57,196 bases of DNA from Actinoplanes xinjiangensis (GTDB lineage Bacteria; Actinomycetota; Actinomycetes; Mycobacteriales; Micromonosporaceae), in the NCBI RefSeq assembly GCF_003148685.1, contig NZ_QGGR01000043.1, positions 1 through 57,196 of the forward strand, read 5' to 3'. A model generated the notes under the pieces. It searched no databases. It had not been told where the DNA came from and saw only the letters and a list, made by a program, of their open reading frames with translations. A program made the position numbers and the translations under genes. Below are positions 40,341 to 49,153 of the stretch, in pieces (positions within the stretch are counted from its first letter, which is position 1; each line of letters opens with the position of its first letter).

Positions 40341-41840
40341 GTGACCGCGCTCGACTGGGCAATACTCGGCGGATACTTCCTGGTGATGGTCGGCATCGGC
40401 CTGTGGGCCAAGAGCCGCGTCCACAACGTCGCCGACTTCTTCACCGCACGGGGCCGGATCCCCTGGTGGCTGGCCGGCATCTCGCATCACATGTCCGGCT
40501 ACAGCGCGGTCATGTTCGTGGCCTTCGCAGCCGTCGCCTACAACTACGGCCTGGCCATGTACATCTGGTGGGCCCTCACGATCGGCATCGGCGTCGGCAT
40601 CGGCGCGTTCGTCTTCGCCGCCCGATGGAACCGGCTGCGCTCCAAGCACGGGGTGGCGTCCCCGCTGGAATACCTGGCCCGCCGCTACAACATCCCCACC
40701 CAGCAGGCCCTCGCCTACAGCGGCGCCCTGCTCAAGGTCGTCGACATCGCGGCCAAGTGGGTGGCCATCTCGATCCTGCTGCGCGGGTTCGCCGGCGTGC
40801 CGATCATCTGGGGCATCCTGATCACCGGCGTCGTCACGCTCGCCTACATCACCCTCGGTGGACTCTGGGCGGACGTGCTCACCGACTTCGGCCAGTTCGT
40901 CATCCAGGGCTTCGCCGGCGTCGCCATGTTCATCGCGTTCCTGGCGCACCTCGGCGGGGTCTCGGCACTGTGGACCATGTGGGACGACCTGCCGGCGGGA
41001 CGCGGCGACCCGTTCAGCGGGCCGTACACCACGACGTTCTTCCTGGCCCTGCTCTTCATCAAGACGTTCGAGTACAACGGCGGTATGTGGAACCTGGCGC
41101 AGCGCTACATGGCCGCGCCGTCCGGCTCGGCGGCGAAACGGTCCGCCCTGCTGTCCAGCGGACTGTGGCTGGTCTGGCCGCTGATCCTCTTCCTGCCGAT
41201 GTTCGCGGCGCCGCTGATCGTGCCCGGCCTGGCCAACGCCGAGCAGGCGTACGTCGAACTGGCCAAGATCCTGCTGCCGCCCGGTGTGATCGGCCTGGTG
41301 CTCGCCGGGTTCTTCTCGCACACGATGGCGATGGTGTCCTCGGACGCCAACGTGATCTCGTCGGTGGTCACCCGGGACATCGCACCGGTGCTGGTCCGGG
41401 CAGTGCGCAACCTCAGCGAACGGGCCGAGCTGACCTTCGCCCGGGTCACCACGTTCACGTTCGTGGTGATCAGCATGGTCATCGCGATCAGCACCGAGGG
41501 ACAGGGCGTGGTCCTCAAGATCGTGGTGGACCTGGTCGCCGCGACCATGGGCCCGATCTCGATCCCGCTGATGCTGGGGCTGCTGCCCTGGTTCCGGCGC
41601 AGCGGCCCGACCGCGGCGATCGTCTCCTGGGCGGCCGGCCTCAGCGTCTGGGTGCTGGTGAAGTGGGTACTGGAGGAGACCAGCCAGACCATGGTGGTCG
41701 GCGTCCCGCTGGTCACGTCCCTGGTGCTGTACGTGGCGATCGGCCTGCTCAAGCCGGAGCGCACCGCCGAGCGCGACACGCTGATCGACTCCCTCGAATC
41801 CGACCCGGTGGCCGAGCCCAAACCGGTCACCCTCAGCTGA
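40341..41840 (+). CDS. Sodium:solute symporter family transporter
   Basis: A 499-residue SSS-family carrier with about 13-14 spans (ALDWAILGGYFLVMVGIGLW, AYNYGLAMYIWWALTIGIG). It has the family GLWADVLTDFGQFVIQGFAG stretch in the sodium-binding core. GTG start at 40341 with GGAGGGGAG 5-13 bases upstream; an ATG at 40320 is less likely. First gene of the kdu operon, so the probable substrate is a hexuronate or unsaturated uronate produced by polysaccharide lyases. Confidence 0.92.
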   Translation: MTALDWAILGGYFLVMVGIGLWAKSRVHNVADFFTARGRIPWWLAGISHHMSGYSAVMFVAFAAVAYNYGLAMYIWWALTIGIGVGIGAFVFAARWNRLRSKHGVASPLEYLARRYNIPTQQALAYSGALLKVVDIAAKWVAISILLRGFAGVPIIWGILITGVVTLAYITLGGLWADVLTDFGQFVIQGFAGVAMFIAFLAHLGGVSALWTMWDDLPAGRGDPFSGPYTTTFFLALLFIKTFEYNGGMWNLAQRYMAAPSGSAAKRSALLSSGLWLVWPLILFLPMFAAPLIVPGLANAEQAYVELAKILLPPGVIGLVLAGFFSHTMAMVSSDANVISSVVTRDIAPVLVRAVRNLSERAELTFARVTTFTFVVISMVIAISTEGQGVVLKIVVDLVAATMGPISIPLMLGLLPWFRRSGPTAAIVSWAAGLSVWVLVKWVLEETSQTMVVGVPLVTSLVLYVAIGLLKPERTAERDTLIDSLESDPVAEPKPVTLS

Positions 41841-41854
41841 TCCAAGGAGCCCTG

Positions 41855-42655
41855 ATGGAAACCCGACCCGCTACGGCACCGGACCAGGTCGCGAGCATGG
41901 ACACCGGACGGTTGCGCGAACGGTTCCTGGTGGAAGACCTCTTCCGGCCGGGAGAGGTACGGCTGACGTACTCCCACGAGGACCGGATCGTGGTCGGTGG
42001 CGTGGCCGGAGCCGCCGATCTGCCCTGTCCGGAGCAGCTGCGTTCGGAGTTCTTCCTGGAGCGCCGGGAGCTGGGTGTGGTCAACATCGGGGGGCCGGGT
42101 GCCGTCACCGTCGACGGCACCCGGCACGAACTGGCCGCCAAGGAGGTGCTCTACGTCGGGCGCGGCGCCCGGCAGGTGCACTTCGACGGCCGGTTCTACC
42201 TGGTCTCGACGCCCGCGCACACCAGCCATCCCACGGTCAGGGCCACCCTCGACGACGCCGAGCCGGTCCGGCTCGGATCCGCCGACGGCTCCAACGACCG
42301 GACGATCTACAAGTTCATCCACCTCAAGGGCATCCAGAGCTGCCAGCTGGTCCTCGGTGTCACGGTCCTCGAACCGGGCAGCATGTGGAACACGATGCCC
42401 TGCCACACCCATGAGCGGCGCACCGAGGTGTACTTCTACTTCGACCTGCCGGAGACCGACCGGGTGGTGCACCTGATGGGCCGGCCGGACGCCACCCGCA
42501 ACCTGATCGTGGCACCCGAGCAGGCGGTGATCTCGCCGTACTGGTCGGTGCACTGTGGATTCGGCACCCGCAGTTACGCGTTCGTGTGGGCGATGGGCGG
42601 GGAGAACCAGGCGTACGACGACATGGAGCCGGTGTCGATCGGCGAGCTGCGGTGA
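41855..42655 (+). CDS. kduI: 5-dehydro-4-deoxy-D-glucuronate isomerase
   Basis: A 266-residue KduI. The metal site is PCHTHERRTEVYFYFDL (two His and a Glu), with another His in the YWSVHCGFGTRSYAFVWAM strand. Both cupin halves are recognisable. It converts 5-keto-4-deoxyuronate to 2,5-diketo-3-deoxygluconate. Start at 41855 with AAGGAGCC 7 bases upstream, 14 bases after the symporter stop. Its stop overlaps the kduD start (GTGA). Confidence 0.95.
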   Translation: METRPATAPDQVASMDTGRLRERFLVEDLFRPGEVRLTYSHEDRIVVGGVAGAADLPCPEQLRSEFFLERRELGVVNIGGPGAVTVDGTRHELAAKEVLYVGRGARQVHFDGRFYLVSTPAHTSHPTVRATLDDAEPVRLGSADGSNDRTIYKFIHLKGIQSCQLVLGVTVLEPGSMWNTMPCHTHERRTEVYFYFDLPETDRVVHLMGRPDATRNLIVAPEQAVISPYWSVHCGFGTRSYAFVWAMGGENQAYDDMEPVSIGELR

Positions 42656-43410
42656 CCGTACCCGCCGCCTCGATCTTCTCGCTGCGGGGACGGACCGCCC
42701 TGGTGACCGGCTCACGCAGCGGCATCGGGCGGGCCGTCGCGGTGGCGCTGGCGCACGCCGGCGCCGACCTGGTGCTGCACGGCCGCACCGACGACCTCGA
42801 CGAGGTCGAGAAGGAGGTCCGCAAGGCCGGTGGCGACGTCTCCCGGTGGGTCTGCGACCTGGCCGACACCGCGGCGATCCCGGCCGCCGCGGCCGGTCTG
42901 CCCGAGGTGGACGTGCTGGTCAACAACGCGGGGATCATCCGGCGCGCGCCGGCCGCCGAGCACACGTTCGGCGACTGGCGCGCGGTCCTCGGCGTCGACC
43001 TGGACGCGGTGTTCCAGCTCAGCCGCACGATCGGGGTGCGGATGCTGGCCCGCGGCCACGGGAAGATCATCTCGGTGGCGTCGATGCTGTCCTTCCAGGG
43101 CGGCGTGCACGTGCCCGGCTACACCGCCGCCAAACACGGCATCGCCGGGCTGACCAAGGCGCTGGCCTGCGAATGGGCCGCCGGCGGGGTGCAGGTCAAC
43201 GCGGTCGCCCCGGGATACATCGCCACCGGCAACACCGCCGCGCTGCGCGCCGACCCGGTCCGGGAGCCGGAGATCCGGTCCCGCATCCCGGCCGGGCGCT
43301 GGGGACGGCCGGACGACGTGGCCGGTGCCGTCGTCTTCCTCGCCTCCCCCGCCGCCGACTACGTCAACGGCCACGTACTGGCCGTCGACGGCGGCTGGCT
43401 CGCCCGATAA
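42652..43410 (+). CDS. kduD: 2-deoxy-D-gluconate 3-dehydrogenase type SDR
   Basis: A 252-residue short-chain dehydrogenase. NAD(P) motif TGSRSGIGRA, NNAGIIRR, and catalytic S-Y-K in SVASML and YTAAKHG. Its position straight after kduI with a GTGA overlap supports KduD, which reduces 2,5-diketo-3-deoxygluconate to 2-keto-3-deoxygluconate. GTG start at 42652. Confidence 0.93.
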   Translation: MTVPAASIFSLRGRTALVTGSRSGIGRAVAVALAHAGADLVLHGRTDDLDEVEKEVRKAGGDVSRWVCDLADTAAIPAAAAGLPEVDVLVNNAGIIRRAPAAEHTFGDWRAVLGVDLDAVFQLSRTIGVRMLARGHGKIISVASMLSFQGGVHVPGYTAAKHGIAGLTKALACEWAAGGVQVNAVAPGYIATGNTAALRADPVREPEIRSRIPAGRWGRPDDVAGAVVFLASPAADYVNGHVLAVDGGWLAR

Positions 43411-43429
43411 CGGCCAGTAGGCTGAACCG

Positions 43430-44230
43430 GTGGTCAGGGAAGGCAGTTCCATCGACAAGACGCTGGCGGTGCTCGAGGCGCTCGCCGAGCACCACCGCGT
43501 CACCGACATCGCCGCGACGACCGGCGTCTCCAAGTCGACCGTGCACCGCATCCTCCAGGCTCTGGTCACCTGGGGCTTCGCCCGCCCCGACGGTCTGGGC
43601 AGCTACGAGCCGGGCCCGCGGATCCTCACCCTGGCCGGCCGGGTCATGCACCGGTTCGACCCGGCCCGGCAGGCGTCCGGCGCGCTGCGTGCCCTCCGCG
43701 AGACCACCGGGTTCACCACCCACTTCGCGATCCGCAGCGTCGACGAGGCGGTGTATGTCGACAAGCAGGAGGGCCGTAGGCCGTACCAGATGCCGTCCCG
43801 CGTCGGCATGAGTCTCACCCTGCACACGACGGCCATCGGCAAGGCCATCCTGGCCGAGCTCAGTGACGCCGAGGTGCAGGCCATCTGTCGCCGCACCGGG
43901 CTGCCGCAGCGCACGCCCAACACGCTGACCAGCGAGGAGGACCTGCTGACCCACCTGGCCCGGGTCCGCGCGGTCGGCTACGCGGTCGACGACGAGGAGA
44001 ACGAACCGGGCATCCGCTGCGTGGGCGCCGCCGTCTTCGACCACACCGGCCAGGTGCTCGGCGGCATCTCCATCTCCACGCTGGCGCTCGACATGGACAT
44101 GGCCGGCCTGGAGACCCGGGCGGCCGAGGTGATCGCCGCGGCCCACGAGGTGTCGGCCGCCCTCGGCGCGGCGGCCCCCACCACCGTCACACCGACGGCC
44201 CTGCACACAGGTAACGGCGGGACAGCATGA
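43430..44230 (+). CDS. IclR-family regulator (KdgR-like)
   Basis: A 266-residue IclR protein. HTH at about 15-65 (EHHRVTDIAATTGVSKSTVH), effector domain from about 85 with MSLTLHTTAIGKAILAELSD and the C-terminal RCVGAAVFDHTGQVLGGISI. GTG start at 43430, 19 bases after the kduD stop, so likely in the same operon. It probably represses the symporter-kdu operon and the tautomerase through the half-sites at 40203-40278. Its last 44 bases overlap the antisense gene at 44187. Confidence 0.9.
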   Translation: MVREGSSIDKTLAVLEALAEHHRVTDIAATTGVSKSTVHRILQALVTWGFARPDGLGSYEPGPRILTLAGRVMHRFDPARQASGALRALRETTGFTTHFAIRSVDEAVYVDKQEGRRPYQMPSRVGMSLTLHTTAIGKAILAELSDAEVQAICRRTGLPQRTPNTLTSEEDLLTHLARVRAVGYAVDDEENEPGIRCVGAAVFDHTGQVLGGISISTLALDMDMAGLETRAAEVIAAAHEVSAALGAAAPTTVTPTALHTGNGGTA

Positions 44231-45686
44231 GCGCCACACCGGAAAGCGTGATCCCGACGTAGACCGGCGCCAGGTGCACCACGTCGGTGTAGCCGATCAC
44301 CATGTGCACCGCCACCGCGGGCAGGAAGCCCGCCGCGGCGGACCCGGCCAGCGTCCACCACACCCAGCGGCTGCCGCGCCGCCAGCCCCACATGCTGAGC
44401 GTCGTGACGGCCAGCGCCGCCGAGATCAGGGCACCACCGAACCCGGCCCGGTCGTGGGCGACGAACGGCAGCAGGCGGGGATTGGCCTCCAGCAGCGGGC
44501 CGGCCGGGGTGCGCAGGAAGCCCAGGTCGGTGGTGACGAACACGTCGGTCAGGCCGACCACCGACACGACCACACCACCGATCAGCAGACCGGCACCCGT
44601 GACGATCATGAGGAGCTGACCGGTCAGGGCCCGGCGGCGCTCCGGCTCGGGGCCGTCCGGCACCGGCGACCACCGTGGCGGCTCCGGGGGCCGGGCCACC
44701 GCGAGCACGAACATCGGGGCCAGCACGACGGTCACCGCGGCGTGCAGCGGCTCGACGAAACCGCCCGTACCCAGGAAGTACAGGATGCTGGGGAAGCCGA
44801 CCGCGCCGGAGAGCAGGTATGCCGTACGCGCCCACGGCCGGCCCTGCCGGAGGCCGCCCCAGGCGAGTCCCGTGTACAGGATGCCGATGGCGATCATCGT
44901 GCCGGCCATGGTGATCCGGTCGTGCTGGAGGAACGGCACCAGCCGCTCGTTGAGGGCGGCCAGCTGCTCACGCCGCATACCCAGGTAGTCGTTGTCGTAC
45001 CAGAGCAGCACCGGCCCGAGCGTGATCAGCGCGGCACCCGTACCGGCGCCGATCATCCCCACCCCGACCAGCAGGCCCCAGAGCCAGGCCGGCCAGCGGC
45101 GCGGATCGCGGCCGGCGTCCCGCAGACCGGGCGCGGGGCGGACCGGTGTGCACGCCTCGATGACGCGCTGGAACCAGCCCGGTCCGGCGGCGACCAGGAC
45201 GCCCGGCGTGGCCAGGACGACGGTGTCCCGGCCGGCCAGGGCCCGCTGCGCCGCCTCGACGGCCGGGTCGGTGAGACGGACGATGCCGGCTTCCGAGGTG
45301 ACCACCCGGTCGACGTCCGGTTCGAGGGCGGCGGCCACGTCCGGATCGGCGGTCCGGGCCCATACCGGGCATCTGCGGTCCGCCGCGGCCGCCCGTACGG
45401 CCGGGACGTCCGCCATGGTCACCGGACCGATCTCGATCACCCCGGCACCCTGGACGGGCAGGGCACGCACGGCGTCGCGGGCGTGCCGGACCGGTACCGT
45501 GGCGCCCAGCCGGCTGGCCAGACCGGGCGGCGTCGCCGGGTGGGCGAACACCGCCGCCACCGCCCGGGCCCCGGCCCGGCGCGAGGTCAGGGTCGCCAGC
45601 AGGCGCAGCGCGGCCCGTTCGGAGCGCTGCCGGCCCAGCAGGCGGGCGGTGATCCGCCGCAGCGGGTGGTACGTCCAGTCCGGCAC
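44187..45686 (-). CDS. Large membrane protein with DHOD-like N-terminus, unknown function
   Basis: A 499-residue protein. It opens MPDWTYHPLRRITARLLGRQ, which resembles the start of membrane-linked dihydroorotate dehydrogenase-like proteins, but residues 1-200 lack a full TIM barrel or FMN site. From about residue 200 there are about eight membrane spans in two similar blocks (each contains FVPFLQHDR or LLPFVAHDRAG before a span), which suggests internal duplication. Function unknown. Its 3' end overlaps the IclR gene by 44 bases. Confidence 0.7.
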   Translation of the reverse strand: MPDWTYHPLRRITARLLGRQRSERAALRLLATLTSRRAGARAVAAVFAHPATPPGLASRLGATVPVRHARDAVRALPVQGAGVIEIGPVTMADVPAVRAAAADRRCPVWARTADPDVAAALEPDVDRVVTSEAGIVRLTDPAVEAAQRALAGRDTVVLATPGVLVAAGPGWFQRVIEACTPVRPAPGLRDAGRDPRRWPAWLWGLLVGVGMIGAGTGAALITLGPVLLWYDNDYLGMRREQLAALNERLVPFLQHDRITMAGTMIAIGILYTGLAWGGLRQGRPWARTAYLLSGAVGFPSILYFLGTGGFVEPLHAAVTVVLAPMFVLAVARPPEPPRWSPVPDGPEPERRRALTGQLLMIVTGAGLLIGGVVVSVVGLTDVFVTTDLGFLRTPAGPLLEANPRLLPFVAHDRAGFGGALISAALAVTTLSMWGWRRGSRWVWWTLAGSAAAGFLPAVAVHMVIGYTDVVHLAPVYVGITLSGVALMLSRRYLCAGPSV

Positions 45687-45696
45687 GCGGACATGA

Positions 45697-46854
45697 TCAC
45701 ACGCGGAAGCCGATCACGGATGTCATGCCCCGGAGCACGACCTCGGCCGGCACGAGCCGGACCAGCAGATCACGGGCCGCGGCGGCGGGTGGCCAGGCGA
45801 TCTGGCCGATCGTGTTGAGCCGGGCGGAGCGGGTGACGATCGCCTGCGTGCGGGGGCGGCGCAGCGCGTCGTAGCGGGCCAGGCCGGCCGTGGTCCCGGA
45901 GGCGGCCAGGCAGTCGGCGAGCACCACGGCGTCCTCCAGCGCCTGGCATCCGCCCTGGCCGAGACTCGGTGTCATGGCGTGCGCGGCGTCACCGAGCAGG
46001 ACCGTCGTACCCCGCACGAAGGACGGCAGCGGGGGCAGGTCGTAGAGGTCGTGGCGCAGCACCGCGCCCGGATCGACTGCGTCGAGCAGCGCGGGGACCG
46101 GATCCGGCCAGTTCCGGAAACGGCGCAGCACCTCGGCGTATTCAACGGCGGCCCGGACGGTCGCGGCGCCTTCCGGGACAGTCGCGGCGCCTTTTGGGAC
46201 GGTCGCGGCGCCTTCTGGGACGGTCGCGGCGCATTCTGGGACGGTCGCGGTCCCGAAGCAGTAGACGGTGCCGCCGGGCATCGGGGCATATCCGAAGCGT
46301 TCGCCGCGGCCCCACAGCACCGCGCCCTCGCGCGGTGGCGACGCCGGCCGGGCCACCATGCGCCAGGCGGTGTGCCCCGCGTACCGCGGATGCACGCCGG
46401 GCCACAACCAGGACCGGACGGTACTGCGCAGACCGTCGGCGGCGACGACCAGATCGGCCTCCGGCAGGTCGGTCACCGTCGTGCCGGGGCGGAGCACGTC
46501 CTCCGGCAGGGCGGTGAGCAGTGCCTCCAGCAGCCGCCCCCGATGCAGGACGACGACCGGGTGGCCGAACCGGCGTTCCAGCTGGTCCGAGGTGACCCGG
46601 GTCAGCCAGCGGCCGCGCCGGTCCTTCGCTCCCCCGGCGGTCTCCTTCTCGGCCCGGCTCAGCACCTCGCCGAGCAGTCCGAGCCGGTCGAGGGCGTGCA
46701 GCGCGTTGGGCCACAGCGAGATACCGGCGCCGACCTCGGTGAAGGCGGGGGCCCGCTCGTGAACGGTGACGCGCCAGCCGGTACGGCGCAGCGCGACCGC
46801 GGCCGCCAGCCCGCCGATGCCGCCCCCGATGATCGCCGCGACCCGCTCACCCAT
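45697..46854 (-). CDS. FAD-dependent monooxygenase with VPEGAAT repeat insert
   Basis: A 385-residue salicylate-hydroxylase/TetX-like flavin monooxygenase (IIGGGIGGLAAAVALRRTG, DLVVAADGLRSTVRSWLW, LLGDAAHAMTPSLGQGGCQA). Residues about 206-236 contain four copies of a 7-residue unit (TVPEGAA, 21 bp each) between two strands of the substrate domain; the nucleotide repeats are 46150-46250. ATG at 46852-46854 is the family start. Probably acts on an aromatic or polyketide substrate. Starts 129 bases from the divergent DCC gene. Confidence 0.87.
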   Translation of the reverse strand: MGERVAAIIGGGIGGLAAAVALRRTGWRVTVHERAPAFTEVGAGISLWPNALHALDRLGLLGEVLSRAEKETAGGAKDRRGRWLTRVTSDQLERRFGHPVVVLHRGRLLEALLTALPEDVLRPGTTVTDLPEADLVVAADGLRSTVRSWLWPGVHPRYAGHTAWRMVARPASPPREGAVLWGRGERFGYAPMPGGTVYCFGTATVPECAATVPEGAATVPKGAATVPEGAATVRAAVEYAEVLRRFRNWPDPVPALLDAVDPGAVLRHDLYDLPPLPSFVRGTTVLLGDAAHAMTPSLGQGGCQALEDAVVLADCLAASGTTAGLARYDALRRPRTQAIVTRSARLNTIGQIAWPPAAAARDLLVRLVPAEVVLRGMTSVIGFRV

Positions 46855-46982
46855 GCCGTGACTGTAGGCGCACTCCCCGGTCGGCCGCCGGGCACCGTTA
46901 CACCTGTTCCCGACGTGCGTTGTGCAGCCAGAGGGTATTGCTGCCTCGAGGAGATATCCACGAAAGGGATGAATCACCCATC

Positions 46983-47378
46983 ATGGCCACGCCGACCTTC
47001 GTCTACGACGGCGACTGTGCTTTCTGCTCCAGTTGCGCCCAGTTCATCGAGCGCCGGATCCCGACCCGCGCCCGGCTCGTCCCGTGGCAGTTCGCCGACC
47101 TCGGCGCCCTCGGCCTGACCACCGAGGAGTGCGAGCAGGCGGTGCAGTGGGTCGGCGACGACCGGGCGGCCGGGCCGGACGCGTTCGCCCTGCTACTGCG
47201 GGACGCCGGCCGGATGTGGCGGGTGGCCGGCACGGCGCTGCGCTGGGCGCCGGTGCGGCTGGCGGCCTGGCCGGTCTACCGCTGGGTGTCCGGGCATCGC
47301 CACATGCTGCCCGGCGGCACCGCGGCGTGCTCCCTGCCACAGGCGCAGCGCGACCGCGTGGCCGACACGCCACTTTAA
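46983..47378 (+). CDS. DCC-family thiol-disulfide oxidoreductase (DUF393)
   Basis: A 131-residue member of the DCC/DUF393 family, named for its DxxCxxC motif: here FVYDGDCAFCSSCAQF near the N-terminus. The family is thought to have a thioredoxin-like fold and redox activity. ATG at 46983, with AAAGGGATGA upstream. First of three genes (DCC, DUF5819, HTTM) that read as one operon. It may reduce or oxidise a quinone-linked carboxylase partner, but that is inference. Confidence 0.88.
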   Translation: MATPTFVYDGDCAFCSSCAQFIERRIPTRARLVPWQFADLGALGLTTEECEQAVQWVGDDRAAGPDAFALLLRDAGRMWRVAGTALRWAPVRLAAWPVYRWVSGHRHMLPGGTAACSLPQAQRDRVADTPL

Positions 47379-47448
47379 GATCAATTTGCGAGCTTTGACC
47401 GAATTTTGCGACGATCGACGGTCGACACATGGAAGGCGGAATACCGAA

Positions 47449-48078
47449 GTGCGGCAACGGTACGGAGAACTCCGACACACGAAGCCGGTGCGCGTGGCCA
47501 AGGGAGCCGTCGCCGGCCTGTGCGCGGCCGTCGCCCTCACCCACGTGGTGCTGGTGTTCCTGCACGTGGCCCCGTCCAACCCGGTCTCCCAGCGCTACGC
47601 GCCCCAGATCAACGCCTGGATCTCGCCGTTCTTCGAGCAGAACTGGCTGCTCTTCGCCCCCAACCCGGAGCCCGACCGGACGCAGATCTTCGCGCGGACC
47701 GGCTGGACCACGGCGACCGGCGCGCACGCCATGAGCGACTGGTTCGACATCACCGCGCCCGACGACGCCGCGATCACCCACAACCCCTACCCCAGCCGTA
47801 CGAACCAGAGCATGATCCGCCGTGCGTGGAGCGCCTACGAGTGGTCGCACGGCGACGGCGACGTGTCTCAGGACGACTGGGCGGTCATCCGGGCCGAGAA
47901 CCTGCGCAACATCGCCGTACAACGGGTCACCGGGCTCAGCCCGCAGCCCTTCGAGGTGATCCGCCTGAAGGTGGTCACACGGCCGATCACCCCACCCGGC
48001 GACACACCCCAGACCGATTCGACCGAGCCGAGTACCAGGCTGCTGCCCTGGTGGAATGTGACGCCCGATGGCAGTTGA
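47449..48078 (+). CDS. DUF5819 family membrane protein
   Basis: A 209-residue DUF5819 protein with one N-terminal span (VAGLCAAVALTHVVLVFLHV) and an external domain beginning APSNPVSQRY, with the conserved FEQNWLLFAPNPEP. GTG start at 47449 with GGAAGGCGGA 8 bases upstream. A TTG at 47386 would give a longer N-terminus with no clear support. Overlaps the HTTM gene by 11 bases. Function unknown; consistently found beside HTTM genes in actinomycetes. Confidence 0.85.
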   Translation: MRQRYGELRHTKPVRVAKGAVAGLCAAVALTHVVLVFLHVAPSNPVSQRYAPQINAWISPFFEQNWLLFAPNPEPDRTQIFARTGWTTATGAHAMSDWFDITAPDDAAITHNPYPSRTNQSMIRRAWSAYEWSHGDGDVSQDDWAVIRAENLRNIAVQRVTGLSPQPFEVIRLKVVTRPITPPGDTPQTDSTEPSTRLLPWWNVTPDGS

Positions 48079-49132
48079 CCAGACACAGACATCCCCGGTC
48101 GCGCCGGCACCCGCGCCGGAAGCCGACGTGCCCGCCGGCCGTTTCGACCGGATCTACCGCCGGCTCACCGGGCAAGCACTGTCGCTGTACGCCACGGCGT
48201 TCCTGCGCATCGGGTACGGCGTGCTGTTCCTGGCCATCCTGGTGCGGGAGTTCCCCAACCGGCACATGATCTGGGCCCCGGACGCACCGTGGACCGCCGA
48301 TCTGGCGCGCCGCATGTTCGACCAGACCGGCTGGTTCAGCGTCCTCACACTCTCCGACGACCCGGCGTACTTCGAGGCCTGCTACGCCGCGGCGGTCCTC
48401 GTCAGTGTGCTGTTCATCCTCGGCTGGCACAGCCGGATCATGGCCGTCCTGTTCGCCCTCGCGGTGGTCTCGTTCTACTCCCGCAACGTGCTGATGAGCG
48501 ACGGCGGCGACAACCTGATGGTCCTGATGGCCGTCTACCTGATGTTCACGGCGTGCGGCCGCCGGTGGTCCCTCGACGCCCGCCGGGCCGGCCGGACCGT
48601 CCCGCCCGGCGGCTTCCGTGACTTCACCGCGACGGTCATGCACAACTGCGCACTCTTCGTGATCATGGCCCAGATGTGCGTGCTCTACGGTGCCGCCGGC
48701 CTCTTCAAGGTGCAGGGCGACACCTGGGGCGACGGCACCGCCCTGCACTACGTCCTGAAGCAGGACCTGTTCCGGCCGTGGCCCGCCGTGTCCGACTTCC
48801 TGGACGGCCACCACGTGATGCTCGCGATCGCCTGCTACATGACCGTCCTGGTGCAGGTGGCCTTCCCGTTCAGCCTGTTCAGCAAGCTGAAGTACGTGGT
48901 GCTGGCCATCCTGATCGGCATGCACGTGGGCATCGCCGTCCTGATGGCCCTGCCCATCTTCTCCGCGGTGATGGTCCTCGCCGACGCGGTCTTCCTGCCG
49001 GACCGCTTCTACCTCTGGGCCGCCCGCACCGGCCGGCGCCTGCTGCGGCGGGACCCGGCCCCGGCACGCTTCTTCCGGAGGCGCCGAACCCCGGCACGCT
49101 TCTTCCGGCGCGGTCCGGCCCCGTCACACTGA
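48068..49132 (+). CDS. HTTM domain protein (vitamin K-dependent gamma-carboxylase-like)
   Basis: A 354-residue membrane protein with about eight spans and an HTTM domain (LSLYATAFLRIGYGVLFLAIL, VVSFYSRNVLMSDGGDNLMV, LFVIMAQMCVLYGAAGLFKV). HTTM proteins are related to the membrane part of vitamin K-dependent gamma-glutamyl carboxylase. The C-terminal PARFFRRRRTPARFFRRGP repeat is basic and comes from a 30-bp tandem duplication. ATG at 48068. The stop lies inside the terminator hairpin. Confidence 0.87.
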   Translation: MAVDQTQTSPVAPAPAPEADVPAGRFDRIYRRLTGQALSLYATAFLRIGYGVLFLAILVREFPNRHMIWAPDAPWTADLARRMFDQTGWFSVLTLSDDPAYFEACYAAAVLVSVLFILGWHSRIMAVLFALAVVSFYSRNVLMSDGGDNLMVLMAVYLMFTACGRRWSLDARRAGRTVPPGGFRDFTATVMHNCALFVIMAQMCVLYGAAGLFKVQGDTWGDGTALHYVLKQDLFRPWPAVSDFLDGHHVMLAIACYMTVLVQVAFPFSLFSKLKYVVLAILIGMHVGIAVLMALPIFSAVMVLADAVFLPDRFYLWAARTGRRLLRRDPAPARFFRRRRTPARFFRRGPAPSH

Positions 49133-49141
49133 CGGGGCCGG
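49115..49141. terminator. Terminator hairpin overlapping the HTTM stop codon
   Basis: A perfect 12-bp stem (49115-49126 with 49130-49141) and 3-base loop. The stop TGA (49130-49132) is part of the descending arm. It serves both convergent genes. Confidence 0.72.
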
Positions 49142-49153
49142 GCCCGCACCGGC

